A DNA stretch of 64,000 bases from positions 1,116,001 to 1,180,000 of the forward strand of contig NZ_CP196822.1 in assembly GCF_051912485.1 (NCBI RefSeq), read 5' to 3'. Made by a program: the position numbers and the translations under genes. This document shows, one piece after another, positions 17,856-26,452 of the stretch. Source of the DNA: Nitrobacter sp051912485. GTDB lineage: Bacteria; Pseudomonadota; Alphaproteobacteria; Rhizobiales; Xanthobacteraceae. Position 1 is the first letter of the stretch. Each line of letters opens with the position of its first letter. The notes under the pieces were generated by a model, which saw only the letters and a program-made list of their open reading frames with translations, was not told the origin of the DNA and made no database searches.

Positions 17856-17900
17856 TGGAGGGCGCTGCGGCGTGAGGCGAACTTCGGATTTGGGACACTG
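17852..17900 (-). repeat. Dispersed intergenic repeat, AGTGTC/CCGAAG family, copy C (inverted)
   Basis: Read on the minus strand it contains AGTGTCCCAAATCCGAAG and TTCGCCTCA, matching copies A and B. Its outer CTAG overlaps the TAG stop of the exported protein gene, so the element may have supplied that stop. Confidence 0.55.
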
Positions 17901-17924
17901 GCCGAAAACCCTGGCGTTGACGTC

Positions 17925-18278
17925 TCAGGGGACGTTCACGCCGCGCCAACGGCCGTAACGCCACGGCCGATACCAGGTGGCGCCGGGCGGTTTTTCAGTG
18001 GGAACGTTATCAATACCGGACGTCCCCCAGGGCTGGCAGCGCAACAGCCGTGCCAATGTCATCCAGCCGCCGCCCCATAATCCGAAACGCTCGATCGCTT
18101 CATCGCCGTAGACCGAGCAGGTCGGCAGGTGTCGGCAGTTGAAACCCACGAGCGGCGATAGGGTGTGCCGATAAGTCCAGATCAGCGCCCGTCCAGTATT
18201 GCGGGGCAGCCGCAGCGCGGCTCGCGCGCAATCGGGACAGGACTTGAAACTTTTCGGCTTCATGAATCGACGAAGCAT
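17925..18278 (-). CDS. yidD: Membrane protein insertion efficiency factor YidD
   Basis: The product has the YidD signature: RHTLSPLVGFNCRHLPTCS followed by VYGDEAIERFGLWGGGW and LLRCQPWGTSGIDNVP. YidD assists YidC-dependent insertion of inner-membrane proteins. The start is uncertain: ATG 18278 (MLRRFMKPKSF) and ATG 18263 are both possible and neither has a good ribosome binding site; a TTG at 18329 is less likely. A short CPDCAR segment precedes the core. It is not next to rnpA/yidC here. Confidence 0.88.
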   Translation of the reverse strand: MLRRFMKPKSFKSCPDCARAALRLPRNTGRALIWTYRHTLSPLVGFNCRHLPTCSVYGDEAIERFGLWGGGWMTLARLLRCQPWGTSGIDNVPTEKPPGATWYRPWRYGRWRGVNVP

Positions 18279-18534
18279 CCACTTAGTTGCGCTTGACTCC
18301 AAGGTCGCGTTTCGCAGGGTTCCCGACAAGGAACAAGTTTGGCAATTTCGTCACAGATGACAAGATATCGCACACTGGAATGTTCAACCGTAGCAAAGGT
18401 TGTATGGACGCTGACGAATCCCGCAGCTACGTATTGCATAACGTTCCGATGACAGAATCGCCGCGCTGAACTTTGGCCGTAGCAACCGGCGCACATTGGA
18501 TGGGGAAGAGCGGGGTACGGGGGAAGGAACCGAC

Positions 18535-19461
18535 TTGAGGCTCGCGAAATCATCTGGGTCGTCCTACGGATGGGCGCTGCTGTGCGCCGCAGCTTTTTGT
18601 TTGGCCTTGCCCGGCTTCGCGGCTGCGCTCGATAACCCGGCGTCAGTCAACGCGACCATCGAAGTACGAAAGCAGCCGATGCAGTTCACCTGGACTGCCT
18701 GCGAGCCTCACTGCCAGGGATGGATCAACGCGGTCGGCATCGTCACCGCCGAAACCCCGAAAGCTTTTGATGATTTCACCGCCGGACGCGACGTCGCCGG
18801 CATGACGGTCGTGCTGGATTCCGGCGGTGGCTCGGTCAACGATGCCATCGCGCTGGGGCGGCGCTGGCACGAACTCGGCTTGCGCACGACGGTTGGGACC
18901 AGCGTTGTCATCAAGACGGAAACCGGCGATCGCGCCGCTGTGCTGCCCGATGCCTATTGCGAGTCCATGTGCGTGTTCATGTTGTTGTCCGGCAAAGCGC
19001 GCTATGTGCCTGAGGGCGCGCATGTTCGTGTGCATCAGATCTGGATGGGCGACCGCGCCGAAGATGCCAGGGCCGCAAGCTACTCGGCAGATGATCTGAT
19101 GATCGTGGAACGCGACATCGGCCGGCTCGCCAAGTACACCTTCGATATGGGCGGTGCCGGCGATCTCCTGTATCTGGCGCTCAGCATTCCTCCGTGGGAG
19201 AATCTTCACGAGCTGTCGCCAGCGGAATTGCGCTCGACCAATCTGGTAACGACAGACCGCGTCGCCGACGTCTTGCCGGGCGGGGGGACGGCGGATGCGC
19301 CCGTTGCTGGTCTCGTCACGAAACCGGTGCAGGATCGTTTTCCGGGAAATGTCGCGAATACGGCCGTGGCGGGGACGATCGTCAGCAAGCCGACCAAGAC
19401 CGCCGAAGCGGTTCCGACAGGCGGTGTGGCGACCTCAGCGCCAGCTGAGCATCAGCAGTAG
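18535..19461 (+). CDS. Exported ClpP/SDH-like (COG3904-type) periplasmic protein
   Basis: The protein, about 308 aa, has a signal peptide (WALLCAAAFCLALPGFAAA) and a ClpP/serine-dehydrogenase-like crotonase-fold core. The visible core motifs are VVLDSGGGSVNDAIALGRRW, then AYCESMCVFMLLSGKARYVP with a likely nucleophile Ser between two Cys, then VRVHQIWMG. The C-terminus is a low-complexity Ala/Thr/Val tail. Function is unknown; peptide hydrolysis is only inferred from the fold. I start at TTG 18535 because AAGGA sits 6 nt upstream and this puts the signal peptide first; TTG 18496 is the other option. Confidence 0.75.
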   Translation: MRLAKSSGSSYGWALLCAAAFCLALPGFAAALDNPASVNATIEVRKQPMQFTWTACEPHCQGWINAVGIVTAETPKAFDDFTAGRDVAGMTVVLDSGGGSVNDAIALGRRWHELGLRTTVGTSVVIKTETGDRAAVLPDAYCESMCVFMLLSGKARYVPEGAHVRVHQIWMGDRAEDARAASYSADDLMIVERDIGRLAKYTFDMGGAGDLLYLALSIPPWENLHELSPAELRSTNLVTTDRVADVLPGGGTADAPVAGLVTKPVQDRFPGNVANTAVAGTIVSKPTKTAEAVPTGGVATSAPAEHQQ

Positions 19462-19488
19462 CGCTCAGGCGGAACGGGTTGAGTTGTT

Positions 19489-19953
19489 TCAGCTTTGCGC
19501 GGGCGTCAGCGTAGCCGATGCGGCCGATTTGGCCTCGATCTGGCCGATGGCATCGACCACGGCATCGAATGTCAGCATGGTGGATGCATGCCTCGCCTTG
19601 TAGTCGCGCACCGGTTCGAGCAGCGCGATGTCGGCCCACTTGCCCTGCGGCGGCGCGCCGTTTTCCTTCAGCATCCTGCGGACGGTCTCGCGCAGTTCGC
19701 GAAGCTCGGTGGCGGTCGAACCGACCACGTGGCGCGCCATGATCGCGGAGGAAGCCTGGCCGAGCGCGCAGGCCTTCACGTCGTGGGCGAAGTCGGTGAC
19801 GACGGGACCGTCCATCATGAGGTCGATCTTGACGGTGGACCCGCAAAGTTTCGAATGAGCAGTGGCGCTGGCGTCCGGTGCCGCAAGGCGGCCCAGACGG
19901 GGAATATTGCCGGCCAGTTCGATGATGCTCTTGTTGTAGACGTCGTTCAGCAT
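19489..19953 (-). CDS. IscU/NifU-like iron-sulfur scaffold family protein
   Basis: The 154-aa protein matches the NifU-N/IscU fold, with MLNDVYNKSIIELAGNIPRLG at the start. Two of the three scaffold cysteines are present: C37 in KLCGST and C62 in KACALGQASSA. At the third position it has Ser124 in RHASTMLTF instead of Cys. It may be a scaffold-like or sulfur-acceptor-modulating protein rather than a standard IscU. It is divergent from folE, 248 nt apart. Alphaproteobacteria commonly have such a protein beside their suf genes; none are visible here. Confidence 0.8.
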   Translation of the reverse strand: MLNDVYNKSIIELAGNIPRLGRLAAPDASATAHSKLCGSTVKIDLMMDGPVVTDFAHDVKACALGQASSAIMARHVVGSTATELRELRETVRRMLKENGAPPQGKWADIALLEPVRDYKARHASTMLTFDAVVDAIGQIEAKSAASATLTPAQS

Positions 19954-20100
19954 CAGATTCCAAGACGTTGAATTCGCTGAAGAGGCGGACGCCGCTCTTG
20001 GCGGCGGGAACCTCGGGGCCTATATATGTATCTATTGCCGGGAAACGCAATCCGGCGATTTTCCGTCGCACCCGGATTGAAGTTCAATTCGGTGGTGGCA

Positions 20101-20199
20101 ATGTTTAATATCAAGGGACTCAGGCGTCCGGTAGCCGCAGTGCTGCCCCGTCTGCCCGGTGACACTCCGGTCTCAAGAGAGGCCGGTCGAACGGAGTGA
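20101..20199 (+). CDS. Candidate 32-aa leader ORF before folE
   Basis: ATG 20101 opens a short basic peptide (MFNIKGLRRPVAAVLPRLPG…) that ends in TGA at 20197-20199, two bases before the folE ATG. A weak GGTGGTGG lies upstream. The peptide is unknown. Close spacing could couple it to folE, but chance is possible in a GC-rich region. Confidence 0.3.
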   Translation: MFNIKGLRRPVAAVLPRLPGDTPVSREAGRTE

Positions 20200-20201
20200 A
20201 G

Positions 20202-20912
20202 ATGGACGCTTTGATCAAGCCGCTGCGCGGCAGCAAACCTACTGAAGTCAAATCCAATAACGCCAAACCTGCTGGGTTTTCTCCCGCTGAACTGGATCCG
20301 TCGGAGTTTATGGCGGCAGCCGTTCAGCCGGACCGCTCGCGTCCGTCGCGGCACGAGGCGGAATACGCGGTCAGAACCCTGTTGTCCTATATCGGCGAAA
20401 ATCCGGACCGCGAGGGGCTGCTCGATACCCCGCGCCGGGTGATCGAGGCCTATGACGAGATCTATCAGGGCTACCATCAGTGCCCGGCCGAGGTGCTGAA
20501 CCGGACCTTTGGCGAAACCGCAGGCTACGATGATTTCGTGCTGGTTCGAGACATCGCGTTCACGTCGCAGTGCGAACACCACATGATGCCGTTCTACGGC
20601 AAGGCGCATATCGCCTATACGCCTGTCGAGCGAGTGGTCGGGTTGTCCAAACTGGCGCGCCTGACCGACATCTTCGCCCGGCGTCTTCAGACCCAGGAGC
20701 ACATGACCGCGCAAATCGCCGCCGCCGTCGACGAGGTGCTCAAGCCGCGCGGCGTCGCCGTGATGATCGAGGCTGAGCATACCTGCATGTCGGTGCGTGG
20801 CGTCGCCAAGCATGGGGCGATGACCTTCACCAGCCGCTTCACCGGCGTGTTCCGCGACAATCCGTCGGAGCAGGCGCGCTTTCTGTCGATGGTGCGAGGG
20901 GGCGGTCGCTAG
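20202..20912 (+). CDS. folE: GTP cyclohydrolase I
   Basis: The 236-aa enzyme converts GTP to dihydroneopterin triphosphate for folate (and queuosine) synthesis. Family marks are GENPDREGLLDTPRRVIEAYDE with the leading part split, the zinc site CEHHMMPFYGKAHIAYTP (Cys and His) and EAEHTCMSVRGV with the second Cys. The first 40 residues are a variable extension common in alphaproteobacteria. ATG 20202 has GGAG 5 nt upstream; an in-frame GTG at 20196 is less likely. hisI follows in the same direction after 96 nt. Confidence 0.96.
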   Translation: MDALIKPLRGSKPTEVKSNNAKPAGFSPAELDPSEFMAAAVQPDRSRPSRHEAEYAVRTLLSYIGENPDREGLLDTPRRVIEAYDEIYQGYHQCPAEVLNRTFGETAGYDDFVLVRDIAFTSQCEHHMMPFYGKAHIAYTPVERVVGLSKLARLTDIFARRLQTQEHMTAQIAAAVDEVLKPRGVAVMIEAEHTCMSVRGVAKHGAMTFTSRFTGVFRDNPSEQARFLSMVRGGGR

Positions 20913-20919
20913 AGTCGTT

Positions 20920-20944
20920 CCGCTTCTGATTCCATCAGAAGCGG
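20920..20944. repeat. Perfect 11-bp hairpin between folE and hisI
   Basis: CCGCTTCTGAT (20920-20930) and ATCAGAAGCGG (20934-20944) pair around TCC. There is no T-run after it, so it is more a palindromic intergenic element than a terminator; similar 'CTTCTGAT…ATCAGAAG' palindromes are, as far as I recall, common between genes in Bradyrhizobium relatives. Confidence 0.7.
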
Positions 20945-21008
20945 GCCTCTGCGTTGGGCAAGCCACATCGCGTCGCCAACCCTCGACGGTATTTCTGAGG
21001 GATTTCCT

Positions 21009-21449
21009 GTGTCTCACCCTACATCTTCATCCGAAGCTGGAATCGAGGAGGACCTGACGTTCCGGCCTCGCTTCGATGCGTGTGGCCTTGTCACATGTGT
21101 TGCGACCGATGCCGAAACCGGCGACGTGTTGATGGTTGCGCACATGAATGAGGAGGCGCTGCGGCGAACCGTTGAGACCGGCGACGCCTGGTACTACAGC
21201 CGCTCGCGCAAGGCGTTATGGCGAAAGGGCGAGAGTTCGGGTCAGGTTCAGCGGGTGGTGGAGATGCGGACGGACTGCGATCAGGACGCGGTCTGGATCA
21301 AGGTCGAGCAGCGAGGTGCCGCCTGCCACACCGGACGGCGCTCGTGTTTCTACCGGGCGGTGACCAAAGGCGAGGGCGGCGAAGCGCGTGTGACGTTCGT
21401 CGATGCCGACAGGCTATTCGATCCAGCCGACGTCTATAAGAAGTCCTGA
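21009..21449 (+). CDS. hisI: Phosphoribosyl-AMP cyclohydrolase
   Basis: The 146-aa enzyme opens the purine ring of PR-AMP in histidine synthesis. The family motifs are ATDAETGDVLMVAHMNEEAL, GDAWYYSRSRKALWRKGESSGQ and the metal-binding RTDCDQDAVWIKVEQ with CHTGRRSCFYR (three Cys). It is the single-domain HisI without a HisE fusion. The start is GTG 21009, with GAGGG about 8 nt upstream. Nearby folE and hisI are often adjacent in this family; both use nucleotide ring-opening chemistry. Confidence 0.96.
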   Translation: MSHPTSSSEAGIEEDLTFRPRFDACGLVTCVATDAETGDVLMVAHMNEEALRRTVETGDAWYYSRSRKALWRKGESSGQVQRVVEMRTDCDQDAVWIKVEQRGAACHTGRRSCFYRAVTKGEGGEARVTFVDADRLFDPADVYKKS

Positions 21450-21617
21450 CAGTGCGGCTCCGTGGCGGCGGTTCATTAAGACGCTGTTAACCATAATCTT
21501 CCACCTTGCACCGCAGGGAAAAGCCGTTCGTTGCCGGTGGGAGTCGGCATGGACGGCGGGTTCGCCGAGATCGCGTTGAAATGCGAGCGGTCGTTTCGCG
21601 GGGAGCGAGAGACCACC

Positions 21618-22643
21618 ATGACCGTCGATGCCGCTAACGCCGCTGCCGATCCGTCGCGCGCCGGACTGACCGGCCTTTTCGGTGGAATAGCGACCGCCAT
21701 CCGGAAGGCGGCCGACGCCACGGGCGCGAGCTTCGAATACCTGCTCGCAACCGCCAAGATGGAATCCAATTTCAATCCTCAAGCCGCCGCGCCCACCTCG
21801 TCCGCCAAGGGTCTCTTCCAGTTCATCGAGCAGACCTGGCTCGGCACGGTGAAGGAGGCGGGCCCCGCACTCGGCTATAATGGCTACGCCGACGCCATCA
21901 CCAAATCCCCGTCGGGCAGCTATTCTGTCAGCGATCCCGCCACGCGCGACGCGATCCTCAAGCTGCGCGACGATCCGGCCATCGCGTCCGCCATGGCCGG
22001 TGTGCTGACGCAATCCAACAGCTTCAAGCTGACCGGTCTGATCGGTCGCCGTCCGACCGACAGCGAACTCTATATGGCGCATTTCATGGGCGTCGGCGGA
22101 GCCGCGAAGCTGATCGCGAACGCGGAGGACAATCCGCAAGCTTCCGGCGCGCGGCTGTTTCCGAACGCCGCCGCCGCCAACCGTCCGATCTTCTATGATG
22201 GAGACGGTCGCGCACGCAGTGTGTCGGAAGTCTACGCCGACCTGGATCGGCGCTACGCCGTCGCGGCTAACTCGCCAGCGACGCGTACCGCGATGGCATC
22301 GCTCGGCGTGAGCGCGCCGGTGGCGGTCGCGTCCGCAGCGCAATTCTCGACGTCGTCCGACAACGCGGTTTACCTGTCGCGTCTGCCCGATATGCGCGGT
22401 GTCACGCCTGTCGCGGCATCATCCGCGACGACTACGTCCGCCGCGCCGAGCCAGCCGATGTTCCGTTCCCTGTTTCAGGTTGGAGAGCGCAGCGAGCCGG
22501 TTTCGCCAGCAGTGCAGCAGTTATGGGCGCATCCGGCCGCGGTGGCCAACGTATCGGACCCGCCGCCAACGACTCAAGCACCGGCCGGCGGATTGCAGCC
22601 GTTCGATCTGTTCAGCGATCGCAGCGGTAAATACAGCGGGTAG
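21618..22643 (+). CDS. Lytic transglycosylase SLT-domain protein
   Basis: The product of about 341 aa has an SLT-type lysozyme fold near its start: ATAKMESNFNPQAAAPTSSAKGLFQFIEQTW, broken here by the catalytic Glu in KMESNFNP. This is followed by a helical part ending in ELYMAHFMGVGGAAKLI and a low-complexity Ala/Ser/Pro C-terminal half. It would cleave peptidoglycan. From ATG 21618 (GGGAGCGAGAG upstream) there is no classical signal peptide, so export may be by another route. The neighbouring signalling genes suggest a motility-linked wall enzyme, but that is inference. Confidence 0.8.
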   Translation: MTVDAANAAADPSRAGLTGLFGGIATAIRKAADATGASFEYLLATAKMESNFNPQAAAPTSSAKGLFQFIEQTWLGTVKEAGPALGYNGYADAITKSPSGSYSVSDPATRDAILKLRDDPAIASAMAGVLTQSNSFKLTGLIGRRPTDSELYMAHFMGVGGAAKLIANAEDNPQASGARLFPNAAAANRPIFYDGDGRARSVSEVYADLDRRYAVAANSPATRTAMASLGVSAPVAVASAAQFSTSSDNAVYLSRLPDMRGVTPVAASSATTTSAAPSQPMFRSLFQVGERSEPVSPAVQQLWAHPAAVANVSDPPPTTQAPAGGLQPFDLFSDRSGKYSG

Positions 22644-22869
22644 ACTTTCTCTCCGGCATTTTGCGCGCGATGGGCCCAGCCAAACAGGCGCGCGAAGCCG
22701 CATCCTCGCACGGCATGCACACGCGCTTTGCGGCATCTTTCCCACGTTAACGAAACGTCAACGAATGCAAACGGTTATGGTGAACCCTTTGTTAAGCGTC
22801 GTGGTTTATTTTCTATGACAGTGGCATCGCGTCACGGTGTCGTCTCAAGTTGTGTAAGCCGGAAACACC

Positions 22870-24285
22870 ATGATCGTTCGGCAATTCATCAGTTGGGTAC
22901 GGACCGCACCCGCAGGCGAGCGGGCGGAAGCAACACGAGCACTGGCCCGCGCCTGGCTCATCTCTGATCTCTCCGATGACGATCGCGCGGCCGCCGAGGG
23001 CGCTCTCCTGATGCAGCTCGACGACCCGTCTCCGCTGGTTCGCCAGGCGATGGCGGAGGTCTTTTCGCGCAGCACGACCGCACCGGCGGCCATCGTCCAG
23101 GCGTTGTCGGTCGATCAGCCTTCGGTTGCTGTTCTGGTTCTCGAACATTCACCGCTCCTGATCGATGCGGACCTCGTCGACATCGTCGCGACCGGTACCT
23201 GCGAAGTGCAGTGCGCCGTCGCGCGCCGCGCCCGTGTGCCGGTATCGATCGCCGCGGCTATCGCTGAGGTCGGCTCGGCGGCGGCAGCCCTCGAACTCAT
23301 CGAAAATCCAGGTGCGGATCTCGCGCCGTTGTCCTGGGAACGTATCGTCGAGCGGCACGGCCATCTCGCGGCGATTCGGGAATCGATGCTGGCGCTCGAC
23401 GATCTGCCCGCGGCCACGCGGTCAGCGCTGATCGGAAAACTGTCCGATACGCTGGCGCAGTTCGTTGTCGCGAAGAACTGGCTCAGCGCCGATCGCTCCG
23501 GCCGGGCAGTCAGCGACGCTCGCGATCGTTCCATCGTCAACATCGCCGCGCGTGCGCGAGACGACGATATGCGCGGTCTCGTCGCGCACCTGCGCACCAC
23601 CGGGCAACTGACTGCCGGATTGATCCTCCGCGCACTGCTGTCGGGCAATCACGACCTTTTCGACCATGCGCTGGTGGAACTGTCGGGTCTGCCGTTGAGC
23701 CGCGTCGCCGCGCTGGTTCATGATCGTGGCGGCGCGAGCCTGCCCGCGCTGCTGACGCGGGCGGGTCTGCCGAAATCCACATTCCCTGCGTTTCGCGCCG
23801 CGCTGGAAGCGCGCGACGAGATCGGCTTTGTCGGCACGGTCGGCGGCGCGACGCGGCTGCGCCGCCGCCTGGTCGAACGCGTCTTGACGATGTGCGAAAC
23901 GGCGTCCACTGAGGTTTCAGAGCCTCTGCTGATTTTGCTGCGGCGCTTCGCGACGGAATCGGCGCGCGAGGAAGCGCGCGTGTTCTGTGACGAGCTGGTG
24001 GCCGAAGCAGCTGCGGAGCCTGCGTATGACGAAGTGCCGGTCTGCGAACCTGAGGTCTGCGAGCCTCTCGCGTTTGAATATCAGATCGACGAGCCCGAGC
24101 CTTCCGAATTTGAGCCTTGCGAACCCGAGCCCTTCCAGGTCGAGTCTTACGCAATCGAGCCCTGTGAACCCGAACGCTACGAACCGAGGTTCGACTCGCG
24201 CCGCGAACCGAGTTTTGATGAGCCTGAGCCTTGCCCACCAAGGCACCGCGAGCCGCTGTTGAGCGATTTGCTCGCGGCAGCGTAG
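22870..24285 (+). CDS. DUF2336 domain protein with Cys/Glu/Pro repeat tail
   Basis: This 471-aa protein fits DUF2336, an alphaproteobacterial family of alpha-helical, HEAT-like repeat proteins often near chemotaxis or motility genes. The body (1-380) is helix-rich with repeated LDDPSPLVRQAMAEV-like units. The last 88 residues are unusual: about 14 Glu-Pro dipeptides and five Cys in units such as CEPEV, CEPL and CEPEP, ending PLLSDLLAAA. No enzyme motif is seen. It converges on the Hpt and response-regulator genes, which may share its pathway. Confidence 0.85.
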   Translation: MIVRQFISWVRTAPAGERAEATRALARAWLISDLSDDDRAAAEGALLMQLDDPSPLVRQAMAEVFSRSTTAPAAIVQALSVDQPSVAVLVLEHSPLLIDADLVDIVATGTCEVQCAVARRARVPVSIAAAIAEVGSAAAALELIENPGADLAPLSWERIVERHGHLAAIRESMLALDDLPAATRSALIGKLSDTLAQFVVAKNWLSADRSGRAVSDARDRSIVNIAARARDDDMRGLVAHLRTTGQLTAGLILRALLSGNHDLFDHALVELSGLPLSRVAALVHDRGGASLPALLTRAGLPKSTFPAFRAALEARDEIGFVGTVGGATRLRRRLVERVLTMCETASTEVSEPLLILLRRFATESAREEARVFCDELVAEAAAEPAYDEVPVCEPEVCEPLAFEYQIDEPEPSEFEPCEPEPFQVESYAIEPCEPERYEPRFDSRREPSFDEPEPCPPRHREPLLSDLLAAA

Positions 24286-24289
24286 CACC

Positions 24290-24412
24290 GGCAATCGTCG
24301 TGCCCGAACTTGATCCGGGCATCCATCTCTATCGCAAAGAAATGGCTTGCCGTGTCACAGGCGAGCGAAGCAACGCCGTTCGTCGAACGGCTTGGCCTGG
24401 CAAGGTCTTTCC
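24290..24412 (+). repeat. Decayed copy of a Rhizobiales-type intergenic repeat
   Basis: The segment GTGCCCGAACTTGATCCGGG followed by CATCCATCTC and a later GGCTTGGCCTGGCA resembles the common 'ATGCCCG…GATCCGGGCATCC' intergenic elements of this bacterial group. The right end is degraded. It lies between the stops of the DUF2336 and Hpt genes. Confidence 0.4.
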
Positions 24413-24439
24413 TAGTTCCGATTGATGAAAGGTTGTCTT

Positions 24440-25018
24440 CTATTCCACCGGCGCAATGCTTGGCGCGAGGATGGCTTCGAGGTGCTCGGGGCGGTCACGG
24501 TTGACGGCGGCGAGATATTCGTCGGCAACGACACGCAGCTTGCGATTGATCTCCTTCGCCATGGCCTCGGTGCCGGGGCTGGTGTGCTCGCGCACGATCG
24601 CCTGGATCGCGTTGATGTGATAGGCGATCAGGTCCGCAGGCACGCGGTCGAGAGCCGGCGAATGTTCGATGATGCGGCAGAGGCTTTCGGCGCCGGCCGC
24701 AGCGAAGGGATAGCCGAAGGTTGCAGCGTCGCCCTTGATGTCGTGCGCGGCGCGAAACAGTTCGTCGCGCGCGGCCGGGGTGAATCCGTCCTTGAGAATG
24801 GCCGCGTGGGCGGCGGCCAGGCGGTCACGCTCGATCGCCATCCACTTGGAGAATTCGTCGGAGAGTCCGGCGAGCGCCTTCTCGGCGCGCGCGACCTGGT
24901 CTTCGAAATTCTTCTCGTCGACGAGCCGCATCACTTTGCGTAGCCGATTGGGCGGTGTGATGACGTGATGGTCAGGGAACGCTTCGACCTTCAGCTCGGG
25001 AGATTCGTCCTTCTGCAT
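24440..25018 (-). CDS. Hpt (histidine phosphotransfer) domain protein
   Basis: The 192-aa protein has the Hpt motif FRAAHDIKGDAATFGYP with the phospho-accepting His. Flanking helices match a four-helix Hpt bundle, plus about 85 extra N-terminal residues (MQKDESPELKVEAFPDHHV…). It should pass phosphoryl groups between a kinase and a receiver. It starts 15 nt downstream of the response-regulator gene (25033-25578) in the same direction, so the two are very likely co-expressed partners. Confidence 0.92.
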   Translation of the reverse strand: MQKDESPELKVEAFPDHHVITPPNRLRKVMRLVDEKNFEDQVARAEKALAGLSDEFSKWMAIERDRLAAAHAAILKDGFTPAARDELFRAAHDIKGDAATFGYPFAAAGAESLCRIIEHSPALDRVPADLIAYHINAIQAIVREHTSPGTEAMAKEINRKLRVVADEYLAAVNRDRPEHLEAILAPSIAPVE

Positions 25019-25032
25019 GGCGCTGCGTCTCC

Positions 25033-25578
25033 TTAGCCTGGGGCTCGGGCCTTATCCAGCAGCGATGGCTGCTGAATGAGGTCGGGCTCCTTGCTGCCGC
25101 GGCGCTCCGGGCCGATGTAGGCGTTGTTGGTGTTGCGTCGGCGGTCCGGACCAAAATAGTTCTTGGTCTTGATGAAGGGCCGCGGTGATACCACGACGTT
25201 CAGAATTCGCTGATAGAGTCCCTTGGCCGAAATCGGTTTCGCTAGGAATTCGGTGACGCCGGCATCGCGCGCAACGGTGACACGCCGCTTCTCCGAGTGT
25301 CCGGTCAGCATGATGATCGGGGCGAACGGATTTCCTTTCGAGTCTGGCTGCCGGATCATCTGCGCCAGTTCAATGCCGTCGAAGATCGGCATCGCCCAGT
25401 CGGTGATGACGATATCGGGAACAGAATGGGTATACATTTCGAGGGCGGTGGCGCCGTCCTCGGCCTCGTAGACTTCGCGTGCGCCAAACGAATGCAGCAG
25501 GGTGCGCAGAATACGGCGCATGTGCGCATTGTCGTCGCAGACAAGAAACCGCAGCTTGTTGAAGTCGATGCCGTACAT
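25033..25578 (-). CDS. CheY-like response regulator with conserved tail
   Basis: The first 125 residues of this 181-aa protein form a receiver domain: acidic pair in FLVCDDNAHMRR, phospho-accepting Asp in DIVITDWAMPIFDG, Thr in IIMLTGHSE and Lys in FLAKPISAKG. The last 50 residues contain two FGPDRRR/IGPERRG motifs and no DNA-binding domain, as in stand-alone regulators. It is upstream of the Hpt gene by 14 nt and likely belongs to a two-component or chemotaxis branch. The kinase is not in the window. Confidence 0.93.
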   Translation of the reverse strand: MYGIDFNKLRFLVCDDNAHMRRILRTLLHSFGAREVYEAEDGATALEMYTHSVPDIVITDWAMPIFDGIELAQMIRQPDSKGNPFAPIIMLTGHSEKRRVTVARDAGVTEFLAKPISAKGLYQRILNVVVSPRPFIKTKNYFGPDRRRNTNNAYIGPERRGSKEPDLIQQPSLLDKARAPG

Positions 25579-25672
25579 GTTGGACGCGGACCCGGTATAC
25601 CCACCGTTAACTATATGCCGACGCCGTTAACGAATGGTTGCCGGGTCCATGCGGCAGGGCAGGGGGCAGGTC

Positions 25673-26452
25673 CTAATAGCCGAACTGCTCTCTCAAGATC
25701 CGTTCCTCCAGGCTGTGGCCGGGATCGAATAGCATGCGCATCGAAATCGTCTTGTCGGACAGGACCTCGACGCGGCGGACGTTGCGGGCTTCATCGTGGT
25801 CGGCGACTGCGGCCACGGGACGCTTTTCGTCTTCAAGCACCTCGATCACCACGACGGCGGTGTTTGGCAGCAGCGCGCCGCGCCAGCGCCGCGGGCGGAA
25901 GGGACTGATCGGGGTCAGGGCCAGAAGCGCGGCGTTGATCGGCAGGATCGGTCCCTGTGCTGACAGGTTGTAGGCGGTCGAGCCGGCGGGAGTCGCGACC
26001 ATGATGCCGTCGGCGATGAGTTCGGCCATGCGTTCGCGCTCGTCGATCAGGATGCGCAGCCGCGCTGCCTGGTGGGTCTGACGAAACAGCGACACTTCGT
26101 TGATGGCGTGATGGATGTGAACCGCACCGCGGATGTCGGTCGCGCGCATCAGGAGCGGATGAATCACGGTATCGGTCGCGGCGGCGAGGCGGGCCTGCAG
26201 ATCGTCCCGGCTGTATTCGTTCATCAGAAACCCGACCGTGCCGCGGTGCATCCCGTAGATCGGTTTGCCTGACCGCATGTTCCGATGCAGCGTTTGCAGC
26301 ATCAATCCGTCACCGCCGAGCGCAACCAGCACATCGGCATCCGCGGGATCGTAATTGCCGTAAATCGCGGCCAGCTCCACCAGTGCCTGCTGGGCTTCGG
26401 GGCTTGCTCCTGCGACAAAGGCGATGCGGTCATACGGTCGGGGTGAGGTCAT
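25673..26452 (-). CDS. nadK: NAD kinase
   Basis: The 259-aa enzyme phosphorylates NAD to NADP. Signature motifs are LVALGGDGLMLQTLH with the catalytic Asp, HAINEVSLFR and the GSTAYNLSAQGPILP loop. The short length and lack of an N-terminal extension fit the alphaproteobacterial form. The frame opens at 26518 but MTSPRPYDRIAFVAG from ATG 26452 matches family starts. It precedes the response-regulator gene in the same direction with a 95-nt gap. Confidence 0.95.
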   Translation of the reverse strand: MTSPRPYDRIAFVAGASPEAQQALVELAAIYGNYDPADADVLVALGGDGLMLQTLHRNMRSGKPIYGMHRGTVGFLMNEYSRDDLQARLAAATDTVIHPLLMRATDIRGAVHIHHAINEVSLFRQTHQAARLRILIDERERMAELIADGIMVATPAGSTAYNLSAQGPILPINAALLALTPISPFRPRRWRGALLPNTAVVVIEVLEDEKRPVAAVADHDEARNVRRVEVLSDKTISMRMLFDPGHSLEERILREQFGY

